Part shown: positions 10,871-22,379 of the stretch, piece after piece
Numbering within the stretch: the stretch's first letter is position 1
Layout of the letters: each line of letters begins with the position of its first letter
Assembly: GCF_000499845.2 (NCBI RefSeq)
Contig: NC_023750.2
Location: 31,964,869 to 32,028,868, forward strand
DNA: 64,000 nt
Direction of reading: 5' to 3'
Origin: Phaseolus vulgaris
Lineage: Eukaryota; Streptophyta; Magnoliopsida; Fabales; Fabaceae
Position numbers and translations under genes: made by a program
Notes under the pieces: model-generated
The model's input: only the letters and a program-made list of their open reading frames with translations
Told to the model about the DNA's origin: nothing
Database searches by the model: none

Positions 10871-11930
10871 TGTTAGAATTTCAGGGCTAAAACAGGAAGG
10901 GGGTGAATTGTTTATGCAAGATTTTCGCAAACTTTGAAGGTTAAATTTAAGTCAAAAGCAGAATCAAAGATACAGAACAAGTTCAGCCAAAATCAAATAT
11001 GTTTTTAAATTGATTCCAGAAAATCAAGGTGTTTCTTCAATTCAACTGATTGTTTTTATCAGCAGTGTATAAAAACAAGGATTAAACAAATTTAAATGAG
11101 ATAGGGGGAAGAGAAATCAACACAACAGGTTTATACTGGTTCACTCTTAACTAAGAGTTACATCCAGTCCCTAAAAACACCTGGGAATTTCACTAACAAA
11201 TCAAACTCCTTTGATTTACAACACACACAATAAAGAGATGTTCTTGATCCCTTCAAGAACACGACCTTCTCCTTGCAAACATTACACAGATCAAAATACC
11301 ATATTGATTTGTACCACACAACCTTACAAAAATACAAAGATTAAAAGAAGAGGAAAGAGTACACCTAGATCAATTCACATAATTGAAAAATGACTTAACA
11401 CACAACAATCATATTCCTCTTGAAGAAAAGTCCAAAACCTTAGGCAATCTTGGAAAACTGATTTCAAAATTGCAATATGAATATCTTGTAATCGTATATT
11501 CAGTTAGGAGTATAAAACCCTTTTTATAGACTCAACGTAACCGTTAAAATTGTTAAAATCAAAAGCCAAAGTAGTTTGAAAACCAGCCAAAACAGATTTA
11601 GCAGGCTTAACAAAACTCTGTTAAGAAATTTCAAATATTAATCGGTTGATTTATCTAAACAACAGATTGAATTGGTTTGAGAGAAAAGTCAACCAAAGTC
11701 AAATTGTTTCAAACTCTTTCAAAAACTTCTAAGTGCAAAATAACCGATTGAAACGATAAATCAATTGGTTGATTTTCCACTTATCTTTGAAAACTTATAT
11801 TTTTAAAAGGTTTCAAGATCAAATGGCATTGGATTAATTCTTGAAGTAAATTACAAATTCAAACACTACAAAATACCCAACTAAAGAAGCAACAACAAAA
11901 CTTCACACAATTCTTCAAGATTTGGAGTCA
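10871..11930 (-). mobile_element. solo copia LTR, minus orientation
   Basis: The 1060-bp block begins TGTTAGAATTTCAGGG and ends GATTTGGAGTCA. On the minus strand it therefore starts TGACTCCAAATC and ends AATTCTAACA, like the other copia LTRs in the window. It has the family's GGTTCACTCTTAACTAAGAG / CACTAACAAATCAAACTCC region and AACCGATTG/AATCGGTTG motifs. Flanks ACTAG (10866-10870) and TCTAG (11931-11935) look like a five-base target duplication with one change. No internal region is present. Confidence 0.7.
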
Positions 11931-12569
11931 TCTAGCCGGTTGACCTCAGACAGATTGAATGCAAGCTCCTCTTCTGATTTTTCTGCAATTAGTGTTTCGA
12001 GGTACATGGTGCTCCACTGGAACAAAGGGGGGTTTACCTGTTGATCATACTCCGACGATCAAGTCAGTGAGAGCATTCAAAAGTATGAAATCAGCTTCAG
12101 TCTCAAGTATTCAAAAACAACATACATTTACTCGGGGTCTCAAGCCCCTTTTATAGATATCCCTTCAACAGTTTTCACTAATGAAAATATAATCTCAACA
12201 GAAAACATATAACCATAACAGAAAAAACTTCATGCTTCATGCACCTTTATTCTCGGGTGCTAACAACAATAAAACATTATGTTCACATGCACTTTTATTC
12301 TAGGGTACTAACTACTTTATTCCCAACAACTTTTATCGGTATTTAATTAGTGTATGTATTATAAACAATCAGAATATTCCTTCAATTTTAATTATCTTTT
12401 TCGAGCTGTCTAACAGCATCTGGGCCGAGCTCATGACACCCTTTGGGTCCATACTCGCCTAAAACCGAGCTGACCATACCTAAACGCTGGGAACGAGGTC
12501 CCGAGCACTCTTGGCCAATACAAAAACATAACACATTAATCAATCACATGATTCTAATATTTCCAACAA
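11931..12569 (-). mobile_element. LTR-like block, minus orientation
   Basis: On the minus strand, ATATCTATAAAAGGGGCTTG (about 12143-12162) looks like a TATA box. Downstream on that strand lies a CTCCGACGATCAAGT phrase (12050-12064 on +) shared with the block at 6150. A plausible left end is TGTTGGAA (rc of 12562-12569). The solo copia LTR interrupts or abuts it. Family and far end are not resolved. Confidence 0.45.
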
Positions 12570-13155
12570 ATTAAATACAATAATCAACTTCATCTTATTA
12601 TCTTATTTTCAAGTTCAATTATGTATCATGTAAAAATTTGAATTGTGTAAAATTTTATTTTAAAAAAATATAACAATTTTAAGTTTATTTTAATATAATT
12701 AGTTTACACGTAATTAATTTTCTATTTATCTTTGAACAATGTATCATATGCAAGCTAATACAATTCATTAATAAAATTAGAATAGTAACAATTAACATCT
12801 AAAACATATTTGAAATTCTACGCTATTATTATGATCACATTTCAAAACCATCATGATCTACTAAATTTCACTCAAACATATCATACTTTTTTTTTTCTCA
12901 TTATGTAATATAAATTCACATGATATTAAGTTAAAATTTAAGACAAATACTATTTATACTTAAAACTCAAATGGTAATTTAGAAAAAGATTAACTTCCTT
13001 TTTCCTTGCTTCCTAAGGAATTTAGGGATTCAAATCATCAAAATATACAAAAGTTAAACCTTAACTTAAAATCTCCCACTATTCTACACAACTTTCCATT
13101 CATGTCTCTCAAAGCAGAAGTGAAACTTGAAAACAAAAAGTAAGAAAATAATTAC
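12570..13155. other. AT-rich DNA, no gene seen
   Basis: AT-rich flank between the LTR-like block and the Harbinger element. No open frame, repeat or RNA gene is evident. Confidence 0.6.
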
Positions 13156-13158
13156 TAA

Positions 13159-13270
13159 GGTTTTGTTTGGATTAGAGGTTGTGGGGAAGTGAAAAGTTGA
13201 GGGTGTGGGGGAGTGGAAGTGTGGAGAAAGTTGAGGGTGTTTGGATGGGGATGTTAGAGTGAATGTGTGA
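13159..13270 (+). repeat. left terminal inverted repeat and subterminal region of Harbinger element
   Basis: Starts GGTTTTGTTTGGATTAGAGG directly after TAA. The purine-rich subterminal DNA contains AAGTTGAGGGTGT twice and GGGGGAGTGGAAGTGTGGAG, mirrored imperfectly at the right end. Confidence 0.65.
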
Positions 13271-14014
13271 AGAAAGTTTTTTGGAAAGCATCAATGATGT
13301 GATAGTTGTGAGAGTATTTTAATATATTTTAAATAGTGTAAATTGTAATATTACAAATTTACCCTTGTATATAAATAAATAGGAAAATGAAATATTAATT
13401 AATTTAAAGGACATTTAAGTTAATTAAAATAATTAGTATTATATTATTTAATTTTTATTACATTATGTTATATATAATAATAAAGTATACTTTTGTCCAT
13501 GTGTGTAAAAAAATAATAAAAAAATATTATTAATTTTGTACATAATTTTGATAATTAAAATAATTGTAAGTTTCAATTATAACTTAAAAAATAATTTAAA
13601 ATTGAAATAAATTAAAAAACAGAATATAGAAATGAAATATGATTTCTTCATTTTTAATTTTATTAATTGAAAATATTTGTATTAGTTAAATTTTTGTTCG
13701 TAGATAATTTTAATATTATTAATGATTATTTAATAAATGTTATGTTATATATATATATATATAATTGTTATTAATTATGATTTTGATTACTATTAATAAT
13801 AAAATTAATATAATTGAAGAAAAGATGTCATTAACATTAATTAGTTGCAAAAATATATAAAATCATTATATTTGTTGTAGAGAGAGATAAAGACATGTTA
13901 ATTTGAAATTATGCAAAACTTAAAAACATAATAATGTTAATTAGAAAAAGAAAAGACATCCTCACTAATAACATTTTAATCCTTCTTGTGGAAACCTTCA
14001 AACGTGTTTCTAGA
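13271..14014. other. AT-rich internal DNA of the Harbinger element
   Basis: No gene seen. It contains a (TA)n run at about 13743-13763 and otherwise unstructured AT-rich sequence between the left terminus and the first gene remnant. Confidence 0.5.
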
Positions 14015-14394
14015 AGGCATATCTTATTCCATTGTTGATAATGATTGCATCTTTGTCATCGGCAACGTCTTCATTGCACCATTTGAAAAAAATACAGCCT
14101 AGAACAATGTCACTTGTAATTTGTTTTGAAGAAAAGAATAAAATTGAACAATGAAAAAATTTAAATAACCATAGTTAAGTTTGCATGAAACCAAATTGAA
14201 TTAAATTTACCTTGTACTTGGGACAACCCCAAAATCGTTTTCCAGCATTTTTTTCAGTTGTTGTTGTTCTCAAAACAACAACGTGTCCACGATGACAAAT
14301 AGGAGCAACAAACGCACTTGTGCTCCCAGCAGCATGGGTAAAAGTACGACGTGATTTTGCACCTCAACTAGTGCAACTAGAAGATGATGTCATG
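14015..14394 (-). pseudogene. GRF-type zinc-finger gene remnant, two exons
   Basis: Exon 1 (14394-14211) opens with ATG, passes one in-frame TGA after about nine codons, and contains ICHRGHVVVLRTTTTEKNAG followed by KRFWGCPKYK. This is the C-x-x-G-x-x-x-V-L-R-T ... R-x-F-W-G-C-P pattern of zf-GRF domains, which bind single-stranded nucleic acid. It ends at a GT donor (14210). After an intron to the AG at 14099-14100, exon 2 reads FFKWCNED, the usual end of a GRF domain, in a frame one base off. The domain is recognisable; the gene looks dead through a stop and a likely frame error. GRF modules recur in plant transposon-derived proteins. Same strand as the neighbouring remnants. Confidence 0.65.
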
Positions 14395-14571
14395 TCATGC
14401 GTAGACATTGAAGGTTACGTAATGAATGTTATTTATTTTTCAATTTAGATAATGGACCCGAAATATTTACTTTAATCATAAAAAAAACAATAAAAATAGC
14501 AATAATAATGTTCAACATGAAAAATAGAAATGAAAAAATGACAATAACATAATGCAAATAGGCAATCAATG

Positions 14572-15711
14572 GCCTTGATGACGATGAATCTGATTCAGAG
14601 TATCCTCCATTCTGTCCATCCTTTGATCAACCCGGTCCATCCTTTCATCAACCCTGTCAAAACGGATGTTAACGTTCCTCATGCTTTCTTTTATGTCTTG
14701 CATCCCCGCACAAATTTGGGTTAACATTTCAGTTTGATTGGGGATTGCAGGTTGAGGTTAAGCACCTTGAAGATGTTGTTCTGGCAATTGATCCTCTTCA
14801 TCATCTCCTTCATCCTCCACTTGAGGCCTACCAAGTTGTCATAAACCATTAACCTGGAATATATTTAATTTGGTCATACTCTTTTTGCCGAAATAATGAT
14901 TCCATCCAAGCATTACCGCTTGTTCATTTTCTAAGTCGAAGCCATACACCTGCAAGATGCGTGTTATCAAAATTGCATAGGGCAGCAACATGTTGTTATC
15001 CCGACATTTCATCATGTGTTGCATGATGTAATGTGGCCAATTAATGATTATGTTATTTTTTATGCACCAGAGCATGAAAATATCTTCATTTAATACTTGT
15101 GCGAATTTTCTTCCACGAGGGCACAAGATATGCACCCATGTGTAATGTAGTAGCCAGTCATTCATTTTTAGACTACCGACATTTCTAACATTCTGTCCCT
15201 GAACATCTCCACGGAGCATGGACAATAATGCTAAGGCTCGATCAAAATTACATTCCCCAGGGATCGTCCCAGGTGTTAACTTAACACCGTCATACCTCAG
15301 ATCAGCAATATTCATCCAATCCATTTGATTGATGTGTATCCGCTTGCCACAAATCTCAATGGCTAGTTCACCAAGAGGTGGGATCTTCAGATTTGTATAA
15401 AACACTCGCACCAATTCCTCATAGTAGGGAAGTTTCATTCCAAGGAAAGGTTGTAAGTGTTGGAAGTTTAGAAGGTTTTGAAATTCAAACCCTACTGTAG
15501 CAAAAAATGGAGAATGCATGGCTTTCGGAGATATGACTGGTCTTCCATGAAACATTTTATCAAAGACCATCATTTGCCGTTTTGTACTAAAGTATCTTGA
15601 ATAATCAAGTACTTCTTCAATCCCCGTTGGTGATGGAGGATTAACGGCATGACCTTCTGTTGACTCTTTACCCTTATGGGTTTTGTGGCGTTTCTGGGAT
15701 GATGATGCCAT
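14572..15711 (-). pseudogene. putative plant transposon protein, broken near the C-terminus
   Basis: A 290-codon minus-strand frame starts at 15711 (MASSSQKRHKTHKGKEST). It has a basic N-terminus, then an alpha/beta body (SRYFSTKRQMMVFDKMF, then IEICGKRIHINQMDWMNI, then CNFDRALALLSMLRG). This resembles the 'putative plant transposon protein' family that is abundant in legume genomes; its molecular role is not known to me. After a TGA at 14839-14841 the same frame continues with an acidic segment, a second stop (TAA), and a heptad-like tail rich in R-V-D-E-R-M-D repeats to a final stop at about 14572. That tail is a probable coiled coil. The two stops suggest recent decay of an otherwise intact gene. 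The next gene upstream on this strand is the Myb-like ORF1. Confidence 0.6.
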
Positions 15712-16029
15712 CTATAATGCAAATAGTACAATATATAGAAAAAATGAAATATATGAAACTCAATTTTAAGTAAAGGAAAGTTATCACAATATCATAAACC
15801 AATTAAATGCAGTTATCAAACATAATAGTAGAAGTGCATAAACAAAATATTAGATGACGAATGAAAAGTGAATAGTTTAACTCCAAAAGTTCAATAATAA
15901 CAGTTCTAGTGATAATTGTCCAACAAGAAACATACAGAAACAAATTACAGATCAAGTGAAATCAAATTAAGACATCATAAACTGAAGTAGAAGATATGGA
16001 GGAACCGTCGACGCATGAAATATCAAATC

Positions 16030-17199
16030 AATGGCTAGTCATGAATGCAAACAATTTGGTCATGCGACGCTCGTATGGCATTCCTAATAGTTGCTTAACT
16101 TTGGCTGGATGCTCACATAAGAACTCGTAGCATTGATCCATGACTTGTTCGTCCTAGATGTTAAGCTCCACGAGCATTGTTCAAATATCAGACCCTGAGT
16201 ATTGGTATGAGGCATGGCGTCAATGGTGGTGTACATGCTCAGCATATAGGTCGTTTCTTCGTCTAATTTCGGCAGCTATATCTTGAGCTGTCATTGCCTG
16301 TGCACGAGCAATATCCACCAACTGAGAGGCATTTTCATTTCCATCCTTCATTGATGACACGCATTGTTGAAGATTAGTATTCAACAATGAAAAATGTTCA
16401 TCAATGCCGTCCATAGTAGGGCCTTTTCTCTTTGATCCTCGAGATGAGGATGTGCCCGCAAAGCCAGTAGACGACATAGTAGGAGTGTTTGACGGCGTGT
16501 CAGAAGGAGTGTCACTAGATTTGAAGTGAGGAGCAGGTGATCGTGGGACGTAGTCATCTGCCTCCTCATAGTTCGGTTGGTCGGGGATATAATCCATATT
16601 ATTGTCCCCAAGGTTGACACTGAAATTGCTCATGTTAGGAGGTGAATTGATGTCACGGGTTGTCCTGACCCGACTTCCCGTGGCTCTATCATTAGACCAC
16701 AACTCCTCCATGAGGTCATAATGGCGAATGAGATTCACACTCCATTTCGCTGCAGATGGTTTGGCCTACATAGATGTCACATATTAGTATTTTATGCCAA
16801 ATATGAAGTCAAATGTATTTGTTAAATAAAAAATACTTATCATCGTACCTTAATCTGCTCACTCCAAACTTCGTCCTCGGCTTCAAAACGTTTGGTGGTC
16901 TGGTTCCATGCGAAACCACTCAATCCACCAAACAAATCATGGACTTCCCTCCACCTGTCCTTGAGGCTTTTTTGGCGGTTCTTGACATGTTTTGTCTTAA
17001 TACCTGATAAGCCAGCCTCATTTAAAGCCATAACTATGTTAGTGTATCCTTGAGTGGTCCAACTACCATCAATTCTACACCCTTTTCGTACCTTGTCAAT
17101 CATTGCATTGAGCAAAATTAGGTCCATCTCCGTCGTCCACTTCGTCAACTCTCGATAAGAACCTGATGAATTTGAAGCAACATTTTTCTCGCGATCCAT
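16030..17199 (-). pseudogene. Harbinger ORF1: Myb/SANT-like DNA-binding protein, decayed
   Basis: Exon 1 (17199-16849) starts MDREKNVASN and holds a Myb/SANT-like domain: W at TKWTTEMDLILLNAM, then GSWTTQGYTNIV, then KNRQKSLKDRWREVHDLFGG. A clean GT-AG intron of 83 bp (16848-16766) precedes exon 2, which reads SAAKWS, an acidic/Ser-Pro linker and a basic SSRGSKRKG patch, and ends at a stop at 16220-16222. Past a frame break, about 16150-16035 still encodes a YEFLCEHPAKVKQLLGMPYE segment, the usual C-terminal helix of PIF ORF1 proteins. ORF1 partners the transposase, binding the element's ends. It begins only about 10 bp beyond the transposase stop. Confidence 0.75.
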
Positions 17200-17208
17200 C
17201 TAATTAAC

Positions 17209-18755
17209 TTAAATAAAGTTAGGATTACAAACATTGAAAAATATGAGAAAATATATTATTTCATGAAAATAATTGTTTACATAATCTTGCCACATTTCGT
17301 TTGCTATAGTGTCCCTAATATGACACCCTAGCCTATAATCATGTTCACGAGCATGGGCGGTGGTTGGTTGGACATCTTCTTGTAACAATTCATTATCTAC
17401 TTCTTCAAGTAGAGACTCATCATTGTCGACCTCGCGTAGAAAGTTATGCAGAATACAACAAGCTAAAACAATTTTTGTCATATTATCCACATCATAATGT
17501 GGCTCAGTCCCACTGGCTATAATTGGAAAACGTTTTTTGAGCACCCAAAAGTTCTCTCAATTACATTTCTAAGTGATGAATGTCGATGATTAAACAACTC
17601 TTTTGCATTTTGTGGCCCTCTTCGCGAATATTCTTTCAAATGGTATCTAACCCCGCGATAAGGTATTATTATATTTGGTTTTAACATAAAACCTGCATAA
17701 CCATGATAGTATTTTCCTACAAAGATTGTGGAAACCTGGGTTAGTATATAATACTACAACCTTTTAATTCTTCTGCACACCCAATCCCCTATAACTAACC
17801 TTATGGAATAACCAAAGGATCGTCTCGTACCAAAGCATCTTTCAATATCCTTTAATCGGAGGTAGTTCCTTCCCAACCGGCTAGGACATATGTGAACTTC
17901 ATGTCAAAGTCACAACCTGCAAATATGTTTTGGGTTGACCAATCTTTTCTCCCTCGAAAACGAGGTGCATCAGGACGTGCAACCTTAACACGTACATGAC
18001 TCCCATCTATGGCCCCTAAACAATCCTAATGTAAACAAAATTTCATAACTTTAATTCAACACAAAATAAATAAGACATTAGACATAATTTCAAGTAATGT
18101 TATCATCAACAAACCTTGAAGTAGGGAAAAATCGACTGTTGTTAAGGATGTGTGGTTTTATAACCGTTCCATTTGGTTGAATTAAGAACTCCCCCTCCAA
18201 CCTTAAAATTGCAGTCAAAACATTATGAAAGTGGCGGGAAACTGTTTCTCCAAACTGATGGAAAAAGAATGACACACTTTGATTCTTCACATTATGCCCA
18301 ATAATGTGCAGAAATTTCGCTACTTGTTCTTTCATGGTTGATCGATATGCATCTTTAACAAGTTCAGTTGCCCGTATTCGTTTACATAATTTAATGAAGG
18401 CTTCCGGTCCCATGCGAATAATATCACGAGATTGTTCGGTGTGAACCAAGTACTCCATCAATTCTTGTCTGCGACGCTCTTTTTGTGGTTGGGACTCACT
18501 CATACAGTTGCTTCTAGTAGGCACCGTGCGTAACAAATTCAATCCAAAAGCAATCATACAAAGGATGATCACTGATGCACCTTTATTATTATTTTTTATT
18601 TGTTCTTGGATTTCTGAAATTAAATTCATGTTCGCCGCAACAAGATCGTCATAAATTGCAACTGTTTCCTCAAAGTGTACCACCTTTGCCTCGTCATAAT
18701 GTCTTTCCGAATTCATACCGAACACGATTACCGTTTCGGAGTAAAAGTACACCAA
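17209..18755 (-). pseudogene. PIF/Harbinger DDE transposase, broken
   Basis: The N-terminal exon (18755-18115) carries the helical region with LVKDAYRSTMKEQVAKFLHI and FQFGETVSRHFHNVL-like wording. An 89-bp GT-AG intron (18114-18026) leads to GAIDGSHVRVKVARPDAPRF (first catalytic Asp). Then come YVLAGWEGTTSD (second Asp), a second intron, YHGYAGFMLKP, YHLKEYSRRGPQNAKELFN and NVIERTFG (catalytic Glu), and an end at 17209. The D-D-E residues are visible, so the family call is firm. Damage seen: a frame error just before the first intron, a TAA at 17852-17854 immediately after the second Asp block, and another frame error at about 17540. No intact product can be made from this copy. Confidence 0.88.
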
Positions 18756-18779
18756 TACAGTGACCCTAAAACATATTTT

Positions 18780-20840
18780 TAATTAATTTTAATCAAAATT
18801 TTATTATAAATTACTATATCATTTAATTTCGGTAATATATCAAAAATTATATAAATATATACATAAATTATATTTTTCAATCACATAATTTAATCAAACA
18901 ACAAATAAATATAAAAAAACAAAATAAACAATAACATAAAATTAATCAACTATCATAACAAATATAACTATATACAAATATTCAAATTTTAGATATTTAT
19001 GTCAAATGTATAAAAAAAAATCTAAAAATTTAAAAATTATATTTCATTTATTTCAAAATATTAATTTCAAATAACAAATTCTATTTTTTTCAAACAATTG
19101 TAATTTAGAAAAATTAAAACTATCTACATTTATTATTAAAAAATCATATTTCTTCTCTAAACTTTTACTGGTTTTTTTAAGTACTACAACATATTTTATA
19201 ATGTTTTTAATTATAACATTAATAAATTATGTTAAATCTAAAAAAATTAAAACCGTAAACATTATAAATTTGTATTTCCATTCTGTCACAATTCTATTTT
19301 TAAATAATAATTTCTATTTTTTATAAACAATTCAAATTTTAATAAATAATAACTATCTACATTTATTATTAAAAAATTATATTTCTTGTCTAAAGTTTTA
19401 CTATTTATTTTAATTACTATATCATTTTGTATAATGTTTTTAATTATAACATTAACAATTTATGTAAAATAAAATTAAAAAAGCCTTAACATTAGAAATT
19501 ATTTTTTCCATTCTGTCAAAATTTTATTTATAAATAAAAAAATTCTATTTTTTAAAAGGAATTCAAATTTCAAAAAATAATAAGTAAAAATCATATTTCT
19601 TCTCTAAACTTTTAGAGTTTTTCTAATTACTATAATATTTTTTATAATGTTTTTAATTATAACATTAATAAATTATGTTAAATCTACAAAAATGAAAACC
19701 CTAAACATTATAACTTTTGAATTCCATTCTGTAAAAATAAATTTTTTAAATAAAAAATTCTATTTTTTATAAACAATTCAATTTTAAAAAAATAATTACT
19801 TTCTACATTTATTATTAAAAAAATCAGATTTCTTCTCAAAAGTTTTACTGGTTTTTTTAATTAATACAACATTTTTTATAAAGTTTTTAATTATAACATT
19901 AACAATTTATGTCAGATATAAAAAAAAACCTTACAAATTACAAATTTTTAATTCCATTCTGTAAACATCTTCATTTTAAAGAAATAAATATATTTACTTA
20001 TAAATAATTAAATGTTTAAAACATAATAACTATCTACATTTATTACTATAAATTGAAATTTCTTATCAAAACTTTTTCTGCTTTCTTTACTTACTAAAAC
20101 ATTTATTTTTATTTTGTAATTTATAAGATTAATTTATAAAAACCCTACACATTAAAAATTTCTATTTCCAGTTGTAAAAATATTCATTTTAAATAAATAA
20201 TTTTTTTCTTATAAACAATTAAATCTTATAAAAAAAATTACTACAACATTTTTTTTAATGTTTTTAATAATAACATTAATAATTTATGTCAAATTAAAAA
20301 AAATTAACTAAACATTATAAATTTTTATTTCCATTATGTAAAAATATTATTTACAAATAAAAAAACTATTTTTTATAAACAATTTATTTTTTAAAAACTA
20401 ATAACTATCTACATTTATTATTAGAAATTCAAATTTCTTCTCTAAACTTTTTCTTCCTTTTTAAATTACTATAACATTTTTTATAATCTTTTTAATTATA
20501 ACATGAATAATTTATGTAAAATAAAAAATAACCCAACACAATACAAATATTCATTTTAAATAAATAAATCTATTCTCTTATAAACAATTAAATGTTAAAA
20601 AAAAATAACTATCTACATTTATTATAAAAAATTGAAATAATATTTATCTAAACTTTTTCTGATTTCTTTAATTACTACAATTTTTTTTTAATTGTTTTAA
20701 TTATAACATTAATAATTTATGTAAAATATAAAAAAAAAACTAAACATTATAAATATCTATTTCCATTCTGTAAATGAAATATTCATTTTAAACAAATAAA
20801 TATTTTTCTCATAAAGAATTAACTATTTACAAAAGTTAAA
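18780..20840. repeat. AT-rich degenerate tandem array, about 210-235 bp period
   Basis: The phrase ATGTTTTTAATTATAACATT followed by AATAATTTATG recurs near 19200, 19433, 19650, 19880, 20262, 20484 and 20692, with a weaker copy near 20110. Between copies come ACTATCTACATTTATTATTA, TTTCTTCTCTAAACTTTT and TTTCCATTCTGTAAAAAT in constant order. No coding potential. It lies between the transposase start and the right end of the Harbinger element, a position where a promoter and long spacer would be expected. Confidence 0.8.
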
Positions 20841-21139
20841 AAAAAAAATCACATAAAGGACTTCAGAAACAAAATTAATTTACTAACTCATTAACATAAT
20901 TAACTACTCTAAACCTAACATAATTAACTACTCTAAACCCCTGAACAAATTAAATTACAAAACCATAATCATCCAAACATAAATTTAAAACAAAAACCAA
21001 AAATAAATATAAAAATAAATAAATAAATAAATCTGAACAACAACACAATAGGATGAATAACACACCAGGAGAACACAATGCACTTGAAAACAACATTAAC
21101 CAACACAAAAATTCACAAATATGAGAAAAAAATAGAACA

Positions 21140-21415
21140 TAACCGATTATCCCATGAGTTATAAACACAGCATAATCGATTATACAAAGAAAATTTAACC
21201 CATAATCGATTATTGCAATAGCCTAAAAACAAACATAATCGATTATCAAACCTCATAATCGATTATCACCATATTTTAACGTTGAACATAATCGATTATG
21301 TTCCTCAAAATTAATAGATAATCGATTACTGCATATGCATAATCAATTATCAAATGGTTTAAAGCCCGTAATCGATTATGTGGGCAGAGCTTTTTCAACC
21401 ATAATCGATTAACTA
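21140..21415. repeat. cluster of the palindrome ATAATCGATTAT
   Basis: In 275 bp the 12-bp perfect palindrome ATAATCGATTAT or a one/two-base variant occurs about ten times (near 21142, 21171, 21204, 21236, 21252, 21289, 21321, 21340, 21366 and 21401), usually preceded by C. Spacing is irregular (about 15-37 bp) and the spacers are unrelated, so it is not a simple tandem repeat. A cluster of identical short palindromes near one end of a DNA transposon could be protein-binding sites. That function is inferred. Confidence 0.8.
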
Positions 21416-21829
21416 CCATATGAAGCAAAGGCAATGCTCACCTGAGATGAACCAAGCACTACGTAAGTCACGCCCCTACTACACTCTGATGCCTTACGAA
21501 TCTCTCCAAGCCCAATTAACCAATTTAGAAGTCATTACATATGAGGAGTAGGTTCAGTTTCTTTGATGAGTTAAGTGAAACAACAACCATGGTTAGTTTT
21601 ATATAGTGAAACACCAACTTATTGCACACACCTACTCTCATCCGTCTCACCCACTGCATTCACAACCTTCAATGGTCAAAGGATTTCTGAGCCAAAGACA
21701 GGAATCTAATGTGCCATGCACAATGCATGCAGGCGTAGTGTTTTGTCGTGGCATGGATGAGAAAAGCAAGGATAGAAGGGTAAGTTGTTAGGTCTGACGT
21801 GGCATTCGCTGTGCTACTCTCTACTTTCT
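21416..21829. other. no gene; internal spacer of the Harbinger element
   Basis: Less AT-rich spacer between the palindrome cluster and the right terminus. Short open frames on both strands lack recognisable features. Confidence 0.45.
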
Positions 21830-21974
21830 CTTCATTTTGGAGAAGATCCCATACCCCCTCCACTCTCTCTGCACTTCCTCCCTCACCCGCATGCAACAGT
21901 GGAAGCAAATGGGCTGGCACTGAGACTTTCGTCGTCGACAACAGTACCAAACCCCCCCAGAAACAAACAGGGCC
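21830..21974 (-). repeat. right terminal inverted repeat and subterminal region of Harbinger element
   Basis: Pyrimidine-rich on + (CCATACCCCCTCCACTCTCT, CACTTCCTCCCTCACC). It ends CCAGAAACAAACAGGGCC before the TAA duplication, mirroring the purine-rich left end. Confidence 0.65.
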
Positions 21975-21977
21975 TAA

Positions 21978-22379
21978 ATGACAAAGAGTTTGCTCTGTTA
22001 GATTTTTTTTTTGAATAAAAATTTGCTATATACACTCCTATTATTTCTTCTCACACTATCTTTCTCACGCTCTTTTTGTTTTCTAACCCATCTTAAAGTC
22101 CACTCTATTCCCCTTTCCAATACTACTTAATTACTATTTTTAAATGTATTTTTTTAATAAAAACTAAACTAAAAATACTGAAATTTATTTCCGCAGTAAT
22201 TAAAATTTAATTAAGCTATTAGTTAAACATTATGTGACCGTCACGAGAGCGAGCGAAACGACTACCCAACAGTGCGTTTAATAAGGTAGATTAGAACACG
22301 CAGCGCCTGTGTCCGTTGATTTTTCCTCTTCTTCTTCATCATCATCTCGAAACTCCGACCAAATAGCGTGATTGCAGCG
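21978..22379 (+). promoter_or_regulatory. proximal promoter and 5' leader of the zinc-finger gene
   Basis: This 0.4-kb interval separates the Harbinger right end from the ATG at 22380. It contains a possible TATA element (GCTATATACACTCC, about 22024-22037), CT-rich stretches (TCTTCTCACACTATCTTTCTC) and a CTTCTTCTTCATCATCATC leader just before the start. Transcription start is not determined. Confidence 0.4.

Larger units (their letters stand above)
13159..21974 (-). mobile_element. PIF/Harbinger-type DNA transposon, 8.8 kb
   Basis: Left end GGTTTTGTTTGGATTAG is preceded by TAA (13156-13158). The right end, read inward on the minus strand, is GGCCCTGTTTGTTTCTGG, flanked by TAA (21975-21977). 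Three-base TAA/TTA duplications and GGxxxTGTTTG termini are the signature of PIF/Harbinger elements. The subterminal 100 bp on both sides are purine-rich on the inward strand (GGGTGTGGGGGAGTGGAAGT on the left; a GGAGGAAGTGCAGAGAGAG-like stretch on the right). Inside, all on the minus strand, are a DDE transposase, a Myb-like ORF1, a plant-transposon-type protein and a GRF finger gene. All are broken, so the element is no longer autonomous. The terminal repeats are diverged, so the exact pairing is likely rather than certain. Confidence 0.72.

Noticed and set aside
21140..21415. CRISPR-like or simple satellite interpretation of the palindrome cluster
   Set aside because: Repeat is only 12 bp, spacing is irregular and spacers are unrelated in length; genome is eukaryotic.
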